Notes under the pieces: model-generated | What the model was told of the DNA's origin: nothing | Database searches by the model: none | Seen by the model: the letters and a program-made list of their open reading frames with translations, nothing else | Translations under genes and position numbers: made by a program | Origin: Actinomyces ruminicola | GTDB lineage: Bacteria; Actinomycetota; Actinomycetes; Actinomycetales; Actinomycetaceae | Direction of reading: 5' to 3' | Length of the DNA: 64,000 bases | NCBI RefSeq assembly: GCF_900103885.1 | Contig: NZ_FNIM01000003.1 | Span: 27,563-91,562, forward strand | Shown here: piece by piece, positions 8,666 through 16,273 of the stretch | Position numbering within the stretch: the stretch's first letter is position 1 | Layout of the letters: each line of letters opens with the position of its first letter

Positions 8666-8671
8666 GAAGAC

Positions 8672-9619
8672 ATGAATGCGGCGCAACCCGTCCCCGGATT
8701 CCTCCCCTCCTACCCGCCTAGCGACGATCCCGCCACGCTACGGCTGATCTGGCCCCAGTGGCAGGGCGCCGGCTATGCCAACGCCGGCGCGCTCGTCCCG
8801 GAACTTCCGACTCCGGTCGCCCGCCGCGGCTACATGGCCGGTGCCCGCGCCCTGGCCGCCTTGCTCCCGCCCGCCTCCGGGCCCACCGCGACGGTTCCCG
8901 TCGATCTGACCGAACTCGCCGGCCCGGACGGCCCCGAGGGCTCCGCCGGCGGCATTGAGTCGCGCAGTGCCGTGCTCGCCGGGATTGACGCCGCCCTGCG
9001 CACCATCGACGCCCACCCCGGCATCGAGCGCGTCCTCACCATCGGCGGTGACTGCTCCGTCTCCGTCGCTCCCTTCGCCTGGCTCGCCAACAAGTACGGG
9101 GAGGACCTCGCCGTCGTCTGGATCGACTCCCACCCCGACGTCGACACCCCCGACACCGCCTACAACGGCTACCACGCCATGGCCGTAACCGCCCTGGCCG
9201 GCCGGGGCGACGCCGAGGTCCTGTCGCATCTGCCCGCTCACATCGACCCCTCCCGCATCGCCTGGGCCGGCCTGCATGAGTGGGAGCCCGACTGCGACGA
9301 GCACGTGTCGGGCTGGGGCATTACCGCCTTCTCCCCGGAGGATCTGCGCGCCGACAGCCGCGTCCTCACCGAGTGGCTCCGCGCCACCGGGGCCTCTCGT
9401 GTGGCCATCCACTTCGACGTCGACACGATCGATGCCGATGAGGTCGCCCTCGGTCTCGGGCGAGTGCCCGGCGGACTCACCAGTGCCCAGGTGCACCGCC
9501 TCATCGCCGATCTGGGCCAGGCGGCCGACGTCGTCGGGCTGACGGTGGCGGAGTTCCTCCCCCGGGAGCTCCTCGCCCTGGGCGCCGTCCTGGCGGGGCT
9601 GCCGCTGGTCACCGGCTGA
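8672..9619 (+). CDS. Arginase/agmatinase-family (ureohydrolase) protein
   Basis: 315 aa. The ureohydrolase metal-site motifs are visible: IGGDCS where most members have GGDHS, then WIDSHPDVDTPD (DxHxD) and FDVDTID (DxDxxD). Members hydrolyse arginine, agmatine, formimidoylglutamate or related guanidino compounds using two Mn ions. The His ligand in the first motif is Cys here, which could alter the metal site; similar Cys variants exist among unassigned actinobacterial arginase-like proteins, as far as I recall. The ATG at 8672 follows a -10-like TACGGT by six bases, suggesting leaderless translation. Substrate cannot be assigned from sequence. Confidence 0.85.
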   Translation: MNAAQPVPGFLPSYPPSDDPATLRLIWPQWQGAGYANAGALVPELPTPVARRGYMAGARALAALLPPASGPTATVPVDLTELAGPDGPEGSAGGIESRSAVLAGIDAALRTIDAHPGIERVLTIGGDCSVSVAPFAWLANKYGEDLAVVWIDSHPDVDTPDTAYNGYHAMAVTALAGRGDAEVLSHLPAHIDPSRIAWAGLHEWEPDCDEHVSGWGITAFSPEDLRADSRVLTEWLRATGASRVAIHFDVDTIDADEVALGLGRVPGGLTSAQVHRLIADLGQAADVVGLTVAEFLPRELLALGAVLAGLPLVTG

Positions 9620-9719
9620 TGGGGCGCGGACGGCCGCGCCGCCCGGGTGACATGACGCTCAGTGATGTGAATGACGGCGAGACCGGAGTCGCACACAGCC
9701 GAAGCACAGCACCGGGCTC

Positions 9720-9725
9720 TACTCT
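9720..9725 (+). promoter_or_regulatory. Putative -10 element of MscS-family gene
   Basis: TACTCT ends seven bases before the ATG at 9733 and supports that start over earlier in-frame ATGs. Confidence 0.45.
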
Positions 9726-9732
9726 TGAGCAC

Positions 9733-11319
9733 ATGGCCTTCGCACCCGCGGCATCAGCTGCATCTCTCCGCGTCCTCGCCGCCCTCGCCGCCGTTGTGAG
9801 CGCGGATTCCCCTACAGACTCGGCCACCGACGGCGCCGCAGATGCGGCCGAGGCGGTCGTGGAGGCCACCGCGGACGTGTTCGCACTGGCCTGGCGGGCC
9901 GGGCTCGGCGCGGTCATCGGCATCGCGCTGGTGTTCATCTTCGTGGTCGCGCTGCGCACCATGGGGAGACGCCGGGTGATGTACGCCGAACTGATCCGCT
10001 TCTGCCGCACCCCCATGTACGTCCTGGCGGCCCTGACCGGCGCCTTCATCGGCGGGCAGATCGTCTTCTTCGACCTGTCGCGGCCGCAGTGGGCGCAGTT
10101 CGTACTCCACGCCCTGCTGATCGGCATGATCCTGTCAGCCACCTGGGTGGTGGTGGGGGTGGCCAAGGCCGTGGAGTCCTCCATTGTGATCGGCGTGCGC
10201 TCCCGGGGCGACATTGGCCGCACCAAGCGCATCACCACGCAGGCGCAGGTGCTGCGGCGCGTGGCCGAGGTCATCATCGTGATCTGCGGGCTCGTCGGCG
10301 CCGCCATGACCTTCCCCTCGGCGCGCGTGGCCATGGCCTCCCTGCTGGCCTCGGCCGGTCTGGTGTCCGTGGTCGCCGGCCTCGCCGCCCAGTCCACCCT
10401 GGGCAACCTCTTCGCCGGCATCCAGCTGGCCACCACCGACGCCATCCGCGTGGACGACGTCGTCGTGGTCAACGATGAGCAGGGCTTCATCGAGGAGATC
10501 ACCCTGACCTACGTGGTGGTGCGCGTGTGGGACGGGCGCCGACTCATCTTCCCCTCCACCTACTTCACCCAGAACCCCTTCGCCAACTGGACGCGGCGCG
10601 GCAGCCAGCTCACCGGAACCTTCACCATCGACCTGGACTGGCGCGTGCCCGTGGCCGCCCTGCGCGCCGAGGTGGACCGGATCCTGTCCGGCTCGGCCGT
10701 GTGGGACGGCCGTGTGGCCTCCGTGGACGTCACCGACACCTCCGGCTCCACGGTCACTGTGCGGGTGGCCGTCTCCGGCGCGAACAACGCCGATGTGTGG
10801 ACCCTGCAGTGCCAGTTGCGCGAGGAGCTGGTCGCCTGGCTGCAGCGCGAGGCCCCCTACGCCCTGCCGCGTACCCGCGTCGAGATCGACAACGTCGACG
10901 TCACCCACGACCCCACCCCGGAGAAGGTCGCCCGTTTGGCCGAGGAGCTCGTCACCTTGCAGCACCCCGGAGAGGCGGACGTTGCCGCAGGGGAGGCCAC
11001 GGCCGTGCAGCGCCCCATCGCGGACGACCCGATCGAGGCCGCCCGTCTGCGCGCCGTCGCCAAGGGGCGGGCGAAGCTCCGCCGGGCTCGGCGCGACAAG
11101 GTCCGGCGTCGTCGCATCCTGGCACGCGATGCGGCGCAGGACAGCAGCGAAGCCGACGGCAAGGCGACCGGCTCCGCCCGTCGGCAGGCGGACACCGCAG
11201 CGGTAACCGGCGTCATTTCCACCCAGGAACAGCAGACATACCTAGACGCCGCCGCGCCCGGCGCCGACAAGCTTGGTCGGGGCAAGTCCTCCACCGATGC
11301 CGACGAGACAGGCGACTGA
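9733..11319 (+). CDS. MscS-family mechanosensitive ion channel
   Basis: 528 aa. Several transmembrane helices (residues about 40-220) end in the pore helix region GLVSVVAGLAAQSTLGNLFAGIQLA. The MscS beta domain follows (TDAIRVDDVVVVNDEQGFIEEI, then RRLIFPSTYFTQNPFANWTRRG). The last ~130 residues are a charged cytoplasmic tail rich in Arg, Ala and Asp, not part of the channel fold. Such channels release solutes during osmotic downshock. In-frame ATGs exist upstream at 9619 (overlapping the arginase stop) and 9652; 9733 is preferred because a TACTCT -10 lies seven bases upstream and no ribosome binding site supports the others. Confidence 0.92.
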   Translation: MAFAPAASAASLRVLAALAAVVSADSPTDSATDGAADAAEAVVEATADVFALAWRAGLGAVIGIALVFIFVVALRTMGRRRVMYAELIRFCRTPMYVLAALTGAFIGGQIVFFDLSRPQWAQFVLHALLIGMILSATWVVVGVAKAVESSIVIGVRSRGDIGRTKRITTQAQVLRRVAEVIIVICGLVGAAMTFPSARVAMASLLASAGLVSVVAGLAAQSTLGNLFAGIQLATTDAIRVDDVVVVNDEQGFIEEITLTYVVVRVWDGRRLIFPSTYFTQNPFANWTRRGSQLTGTFTIDLDWRVPVAALRAEVDRILSGSAVWDGRVASVDVTDTSGSTVTVRVAVSGANNADVWTLQCQLREELVAWLQREAPYALPRTRVEIDNVDVTHDPTPEKVARLAEELVTLQHPGEADVAAGEATAVQRPIADDPIEAARLRAVAKGRAKLRRARRDKVRRRRILARDAAQDSSEADGKATGSARRQADTAAVTGVISTQEQQTYLDAAAPGADKLGRGKSSTDADETGD

Positions 11320-11338
11320 TCTTCGCGGGACGCGAGGA

Positions 11339-11471
11339 TGTCCATCGGTGACCATTTTGGGAAACAGCACCTGACCGGCCTCTGACGGGAACGGCTTGAT
11401 ACTGCGGAAAACAGCGAGCGGTGTGGTGGGGCGTTGCGGGCGCCGAGTGCCAAAGTGGGCACCGATGGACA
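11339..11471. repeat. 133-bp element bounded by 22-bp inverted repeats
   Basis: Left arm 11339-11360 (TGTCCATCGGTGACCATTTTGG) and right arm 11450-11471 are reverse complements at 20 of 22 positions, 89 bp apart. The interior has no gene. It lies in the gap between the MscS and MsrB genes. Size and ends resemble a MITE or an insertion-sequence remnant, or the arms may be paired regulatory sites. I cannot name a parent element and see no target-site duplication I would trust. Confidence 0.55.
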
Positions 11472-11558
11472 CTTTTCCCCGCAGGAAGGTGTAAAGCCGG
11501 GGCTCGGCGCAGCCGCGGCGCGCTTGGCGATTGGGCGCACGAGGATCACGATGGAGCC

Positions 11559-12047
11559 ATGAGCACCACCGACCGTCAGGATGCCGCCGCTCCCCGCCTC
11601 GATCCCGCCGCCATCGCGCGGACCGACGCCGAGTGGCGGGCCGCCCTCAGCCCGCTCGAATACCACGTCCTGCGCGAGGCCGGCACCGAGCGCCCCTTCA
11701 CCGGGGAGCTGCTCGACGAGCACCGCGAGGGCATCTACCGCTGCCGCGGCTGCGGGGCGGAGCTGTTCCGCTCCAGCACCAAGTTCGACTCCCACTGCGG
11801 CTGGCCCTCCTTCTACGACCCCGCCCGCACCGACGCCGTGGTCCTGTCCACCGACACGTCTCACGGCATGGTGCGCACCGAGGTGCGCTGCGCGGCCTGC
11901 AACAGCCACTTGGGCCACGTCTTCGACGACGCCCCCAGCACCCCCACCGGCCAGCGCTACTGCATGAACTCCGTGAGCCTGACCTTCCAGGTGGACGGCG
12001 TGGCCACCTCCGGTGGGAGCGATTCGGGTTGCAACCAGGAGGCCTGA
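11559..12047 (+). CDS. msrB: Peptide methionine-(R)-S-oxide reductase MsrB
   Basis: 162 aa. The MsrB fold is complete: [22 protein letters not shown] near residue 30, the first zinc pair CRGCG, the substrate segment HCGWPSF, the second zinc pair CAAC, then HLGHVFDD and the catalytic RYCMNSVSL. It reduces methionine-R-sulfoxide in oxidised proteins, using thioredoxin. The ATG at 11559 has GGAG close upstream; the frame is open further back, but the sequence there is not MsrB-like. No msrA is nearby. The next gene starts two bases after the stop. Confidence 0.96.
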   Translation: MSTTDRQDAAAPRLDPAAIARTDAEWRAALSPLEYHVLREAGTERPFTGELLDEHREGIYRCRGCGAELFRSSTKFDSHCGWPSFYDPARTDAVVLSTDTSHGMVRTEVRCAACNSHLGHVFDDAPSTPTGQRYCMNSVSLTFQVDGVATSGGSDSGCNQEA

Positions 12048-12048
12048 C

Positions 12049-13053
12049 ATGTTGCGTGTGCTGACCTTCAACCTTCAGCACGGACTGCCTGGCGCAGGCG
12101 CGGGTGACGGCACGGCCGCCACCGGCTCGCTGGCAGAGGCCGACATCCGCGACCCCGCCACCGCTCGCGCGGTGCTGACGGCGCTCGCGGAGCAGATCGG
12201 TGAGCTGGCGCCCGACGTAGTCGCCCTGCAGGAGGTCGACCTCGGCCAGGCCCGCTCCGGGCGCCTCGACCAGGCCGGGCTCCTGGCGCAGCTGCTGGGA
12301 TGGCGCCACCACCGCTTCGCCGCCGCCTGGGCCGGACCCGTTGCCGGCCTGCGCCGCCGCCCGCTGCGTCCGGCCCTGACCGGGCCCGCCGACGACGTCC
12401 TCGGGCCTGCTCGCGCCCTGCTCGGCCAGGGGCCCGCCGGCTTCGGCAATGCCCTGCTGTCCCGCCACCCCATCGGTGGCTGCCGAGTTTTGCGCCTGGG
12501 CCGTGGCCCGGCCAGCTGTGTGCGCCGGGGTGGCAACCCCATCGATCCGCGCTCCTACCGGGTGTTCACCGCGACCGCCCGCAACCTGCTGGCGGTTCGT
12601 ATCGAACTGCCGGAAGCGACTCTGCCCGGAGCCACCGGCATCAGCCTGGGCGTGACCCATCTGGCCACCCGCGTGGACACGGCGGCAAGACAGCTGGCCG
12701 CCGCCTGGGCCGGACTCGCCTCGCTGCCCGGGCCGCACCTGCTGGCCGGCGACCTGAACCTGCCCGCGGAGCGGATCGCCGCCCTCGGTATGGCCCGGAT
12801 GCTGGGGGATGGTCCCACCTTTCCGGTCGCCCGCCCCAGCAAGCGCATCGACCACTTCCTCACCGATCCGTGGCCCACCGATGTCGATGGCGTCCCCCTG
12901 GGCATTGGCGTAGCGGCCGATCCCGAGCCCACCTTCACCGTGCTCGACGGTCGGGGGAGGGCGCCGCTGTTGCACGCCGTCGACTCCGGAACCCGCAGCT
13001 TCATCGTCTCCGACCACGCCGGCACCTGGGTCGACCTCGAACCGGTCGTGTGA
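12049..13053 (+). CDS. Endonuclease/exonuclease/phosphatase (EEP) family protein
   Basis: 334 aa. EEP-fold motifs are present: LTFNLQHG at the N-terminus, VVALQEVD (metal-binding Glu), GNALLSRHPI, LLAGDLNLP (DxN), KRIDHFLT and a final VSDHAG (the catalytic SDH). The family includes exonuclease III-like nucleases, inositol and sphingomyelin phosphodiesterases; with no DNA-binding features visible, the substrate is open. There is no signal peptide. The ATG at 12049 follows CCAGGAGG and lies two bases after the msrB stop, so the two are probably co-transcribed. Confidence 0.88.
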   Translation: MLRVLTFNLQHGLPGAGAGDGTAATGSLAEADIRDPATARAVLTALAEQIGELAPDVVALQEVDLGQARSGRLDQAGLLAQLLGWRHHRFAAAWAGPVAGLRRRPLRPALTGPADDVLGPARALLGQGPAGFGNALLSRHPIGGCRVLRLGRGPASCVRRGGNPIDPRSYRVFTATARNLLAVRIELPEATLPGATGISLGVTHLATRVDTAARQLAAAWAGLASLPGPHLLAGDLNLPAERIAALGMARMLGDGPTFPVARPSKRIDHFLTDPWPTDVDGVPLGIGVAADPEPTFTVLDGRGRAPLLHAVDSGTRSFIVSDHAGTWVDLEPVV

Positions 13054-13062
13054 GGAGGAGCC

Positions 13063-14100
13063 GTGGCGGATGTGATCGGAGGGCTGGCGGTCTTCGGCGT
13101 CGTCATTGCCGTGGGTTGGGCCTTGGTGCGCACCCGGGCCGTGCCCGTGGGGTCGGACACGGTTCTGACCCGCATCTGCTTCTTCGCCGCCACTCCCGCG
13201 CTGCTGATCACCACGCTGGCCGCTGCCGACCTCACGGCCGTCACCTCCTTGGGCACCGCCGTCGCGGTGGGCGCCGAACTCGGCGGGCTCGGGACTGCCT
13301 GGTGCTGGCAGCGGTACCTCCTGCGCCTGCCGGTGGCCGAGGCGCTGATCGGGGCGCTGGCCTCCAGCTACGTCAATGCCGCCAACCTCGGCATTCCGGT
13401 GCTCGTGCTCGTGCTCGGAGAGGCCACCGCCGTGGCCCCGATCCTCCTGCTGCAGCTGCTCGTGTTGACGCCGATCGTCTTCACCATCCTGGACGCCGTG
13501 ACCCGCCGCGGCAACCCCTCGCGTTTCGCCACCTACACCCTGCCCCTGCGCAACCCGCTCGTACTCGCCGTGCTCGTGGGGGTTCTGGTCAATTTGACCG
13601 GTTTTGACCTCGACGGCGTCCTGCGCGGGCATCTCGCGGAAACGCTCGACACCCTGGGGCGGATCGCCGTACCGCTGATGATGCTCTCACTGGGCATGAG
13701 CCTGGCGGCCTCCCGGCTGCGGCCGCCGCACCGCATCACCGGCGGTCGTAGGGGCCGGGGCGAGACCGGCGAGGCGGACGGCGCAGACCGTGCGGTTGAG
13801 CGGGTCGTCAATGTGCCGCCCGAGCCGGTTCACGACGCAGCCAGCCGCAGGGCGCTGCGCTGGGCGGTGATCTGGAAGCTGCTGATCATGCCCGGTCTGG
13901 CTGTGGGGATGGGGCTTGCGGTCGGACTGCGTGGAAGCGCCCTGCTCATGCCGGTGACGACGGCGTCACTGCCGACGGCGCAGAACGTGTTCATGTACGC
14001 CTCCCGCTACGGGGTGTCCAAGCCATTGGCCCGCGACGCCGTGCTGATGACGACGGGCGGTTTCGTGCCGGTGGTTCTGCTCGCCGCCGCGGCGCTGTGA
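13063..14100 (+). CDS. AEC-family (auxin efflux carrier-like) transporter
   Basis: 345 aa with about ten hydrophobic helices in the two-half AEC pattern: ADVIGGLAVFGVVIAVGW at the start, SSYVNAANLGIPVLVLVLGE in the middle (the conserved N-x-G-x-P element) and MPVTTASLPTAQNVFMYASRYG near the end. A charged loop of about 45 residues separates the halves. Family members export or import organic acids such as malate. The start is GTG at 13063, nine bases after the EEP gene stop, with GAGGAGGAG upstream. Confidence 0.92.
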   Translation: MADVIGGLAVFGVVIAVGWALVRTRAVPVGSDTVLTRICFFAATPALLITTLAAADLTAVTSLGTAVAVGAELGGLGTAWCWQRYLLRLPVAEALIGALASSYVNAANLGIPVLVLVLGEATAVAPILLLQLLVLTPIVFTILDAVTRRGNPSRFATYTLPLRNPLVLAVLVGVLVNLTGFDLDGVLRGHLAETLDTLGRIAVPLMMLSLGMSLAASRLRPPHRITGGRRGRGETGEADGADRAVERVVNVPPEPVHDAASRRALRWAVIWKLLIMPGLAVGMGLAVGLRGSALLMPVTTASLPTAQNVFMYASRYGVSKPLARDAVLMTTGGFVPVVLLAAAAL

Positions 14101-14125
14101 GCGAGGCAGAGTGCGGGGCGACGGC

Positions 14126-14147
14126 GGCCGGCGGCGCCCTGCCGGCC
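14126..14147 (+). terminator. Probable terminator after AEC transporter gene
   Basis: GGCCGGC, loop GGCGCCCT, GCCGGCC: a perfect 7-bp GC stem followed by a pyrimidine-rich run (TTCACTGTTCATT). Confidence 0.5.
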
Positions 14148-14390
14148 TTCACTGTTCATTAAGCTTCCGGGCGTGATGGTGTGCAATTGCTGAACGTGCC
14201 GCCGGAGTGCGGTGGGAATATGGCCAAGAATAAGTGTGCGGGCAGTTGCTATCCAATATCTGGGCGGAATCGGCGGAGCGGCCAAAAAGGCGTGGTGTAT
14301 GTTGCTTACAGGCGTGGAGGGCGCCGGTGCTCAGTGTGGTGTTTTGCTGCGCCGAGTACAACGTTCAGCACAACCCGAGGGGAAAGCGTC

Positions 14391-14648
14391 ATGGGTGAAC
14401 TCATTGGAATGATCATCTTCGGCGGCATCATCGGTGCCCTGGCCCGGCTGATCATGAGGGGCGACCAGAACCTGTCGATTCTGTGGACAATCGTTCTGGG
14501 TGCCGTCGGCGCCTTCGTCGGCGGCTGGTTGTCGGAGATGATCGGTGTGGCCGACACACCCGGAATCGACTGGATCCGCTGGATCCTCTCGGTCATCGCC
14601 GCCATGATCGCCATCTACATCTACCTGGCGGTCGCCCGCAGGAGGTGA
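14391..14648 (+). CDS. GlsB/YeaQ/YmgE-family stress-response membrane protein
   Basis: 85 aa with three membrane segments. The family signature is clear: LIGMIIFGGIIGALARLIM at the N-terminus and LGAVGAFVGGWLSEMIG in the middle. The ATG at 14391 has GAGGGGAAAG upstream. Members are small inner-membrane proteins of unknown mechanism, often induced by stress or transglycosylation imbalance. A stem-loop follows the gene. Confidence 0.92.
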   Translation: MGELIGMIIFGGIIGALARLIMRGDQNLSILWTIVLGAVGAFVGGWLSEMIGVADTPGIDWIRWILSVIAAMIAIYIYLAVARRR

Positions 14649-14657
14649 GGAGGGCGG

Positions 14658-14690
14658 GCGTGGTGGGGCGGCCGGTCCGCCACGCCACGC
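14658..14690 (+). terminator. Probable terminator after GlsB-like gene
   Basis: Arms GCGTGGTGGGGCGG (14658-14671) and CCGCCACGCCACGC (14677-14690) pair at 12 of 14 positions with a 5-nt loop, ten bases after the stop codon. No T-run. Confidence 0.5.
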
Positions 14691-14846
14691 TCCGCGGTGG
14701 CGCTTGAAGCATTGGTGGCGGGGTGGTGGGTGCTCGCGCCGGCGAGCGGCTGGCGGAGCCGATCGCTGGCGCTCACGCGGCGTTACCGCGGTGTGCATCA
14801 GGCGCTGATTCGGGGATGACGAGAGCTGCATAGGGGAGGGGAAACG

Positions 14847-15053
14847 ATGAAGAAGGCCATTTTGGCGGTTGTGCTCAATGTGGTCGGCGTGCTGCTTGGA
14901 GTGTTTTCTCTGATGCTGCTCGAAGGGGCCATTGAGCTGGCCGTCGAGGGTGGTGCCGACGCCGCGGCGGCATTCTTCATGCTTCCGCTCGCAGCAATTC
15001 TCGCGGCAGTGTCGCTCGGAATGCTGTGGGGCTGCGGCAGGCTACGGGCTTGA
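14847..15053 (+). CDS. Small hypothetical membrane protein, 68 aa
   Basis: MKKAILAVVLNVVGVLLGVF opens a first membrane helix; AAAFFMLPLAAILAAVSLGMLWGCG forms a second. The ATG has a strong AGGGGAGGGG ribosome binding site, the main reason to accept it as a gene. No family recognised. It lies convergent to the tRNA-Lys gene. Confidence 0.65.
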   Translation: MKKAILAVVLNVVGVLLGVFSLMLLEGAIELAVEGGADAAAAFFMLPLAAILAAVSLGMLWGCGRLRA

Positions 15054-15106
15054 TGTGGCGTCGGTTTCGGGAGCCGGTCGGCACCGGCACGGGGTCAGGC
15101 GCCTGC

Positions 15107-15183
15107 TGGTGCCCCCCGTGGGGCTCGAACCCACGACCTTCGGATTAAAAGTCCGCAGCTCTGACCAACTGAGCTAGAGGGGC
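15107..15183 (-). tRNA. tRNA-Lys (anticodon TTT)
   Basis: On the minus strand the 5' end is GCCCCTC and the 3' end is GGGGGGCACCA; the acceptor arms pair over seven positions with one G-T. The D arm contains AGCTCAGTTGGTCAGAGC. The anticodon loop is CTTTTAA between CGGA and TCCG, giving anticodon TTT. The T arm is GTGGG-TTCGAGC-CCCAC. The CCA end is encoded. A TATGCT -10-like hexamer lies at 15227-15232 upstream. Confidence 0.97.
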
Positions 15184-15421
15184 CCGCCGCCGGTCGGGGC
15201 AGAGCCCAGGCGCCGACGACGCCGTCAGCATAGCGGATCGCCGCACAACGGCGCCTGGCGCACCGTCCTCGCCGGGCGGTACTGGACCCGGCTCCCGGGT
15301 GCGCGACAATGGGGAGGGACAGCTGCAGCACCCGCCGTCGGCCCACTCGCCGTGGCTGTCGCCATCGGCACCGCCAAGTGCCCGGGAATCCCGGGCGCCA
15401 CCTGGATCACTAGGAGTTCCT

Positions 15422-16111
15422 ATGGCCCGCCAGTTCCATCGTCCCGCCCGGCTCGACCCCGAGGCCGCCGAGAACATCGAGGGCGGCGTGGACACCGCCG
15501 TCACCTCCGAGCTCGCCCACCGCGCCGCACAGGCCCTGGTCGGCGGCTTCCCGGAGGACGGTCTTGAGACCGACGCCTCCGTCGAACGGATCACCCGTCC
15601 GGGTGTCGTCGCCGCCGTCGCCGGCCACGGGGTGGACGCGGTCGCCGAGCTGTGGGCGAACTCGCCCGCCACCACCCTGCCGGGCACGCTCTGGCGGCTG
15701 TTCCTCGTGCGCGAATGGATCCGTCGTGACCCGGATCTGGTCGAGCGGCGCTACGCCACCGTCATTGACCTGGCCGCCATCGAGAGCGAGCCCGAGGCGG
15801 CCGCCGCCCACGCCCGTCTCGATGCCGCACTGGCCGATGCCCGCCGCGTGCCCTCGCCGGAGCGGGTGCGCGCCGCCCTGGACGGCGTGCTCGCCGGCCG
15901 CACCGACGGCTCCGTGCCCGCGCTCGTCCCCGTCCTGACGGCCACCGCGGGCTTCCTGCGGGCGCTGGCCGCCGGCAGCGATCCCACCTGGATCGATGAC
16001 GACGCCGACGAGCTCGCGCACCGGGTCACCCGCCGCGACTCGGCCCTGTTGGCCACCGCCGATGAGCTCGCAGAAGCGGCCCGGCGGGCGGGCGCCGGCC
16101 TCCTGGACTGA
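15422..16111 (+). CDS. Conserved-looking hypothetical protein, 229 aa
   Basis: Soluble, helical, Ala/Arg/Asp-rich protein without signal peptide or membrane segment. Recognisable stretches are SELAHRAAQALVGGF, GVDAVAELWANSPATTLPGTLWRLFLVREWIRRDP and ADELAEAARRAGAG. I do not recognise the family. Start chosen at the ATG at 15422, which follows TAGGAG; the frame is open back to 15299. It stands between tRNA-Lys and ppk with its own gaps on both sides. Confidence 0.8.
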   Translation: MARQFHRPARLDPEAAENIEGGVDTAVTSELAHRAAQALVGGFPEDGLETDASVERITRPGVVAAVAGHGVDAVAELWANSPATTLPGTLWRLFLVREWIRRDPDLVERRYATVIDLAAIESEPEAAAAHARLDAALADARRVPSPERVRAALDGVLAGRTDGSVPALVPVLTATAGFLRALAAGSDPTWIDDDADELAHRVTRRDSALLATADELAEAARRAGAGLLD

Positions 16112-16273
16112 GCGGACAGGCGGGCGCGGGTGGATCCGGTGCGGGCCTCGATGCCGGGGCTTGACTCGTGGCGGCGCCGGGTTCGAGTGGGGTGGCTGCC
16201 CACGGCCGCGCTCCCATGGTTCCTCGGCGCGGTTCATAGCCCGCTGTGAGCCGGGACGTGGGACGATTCCTCC

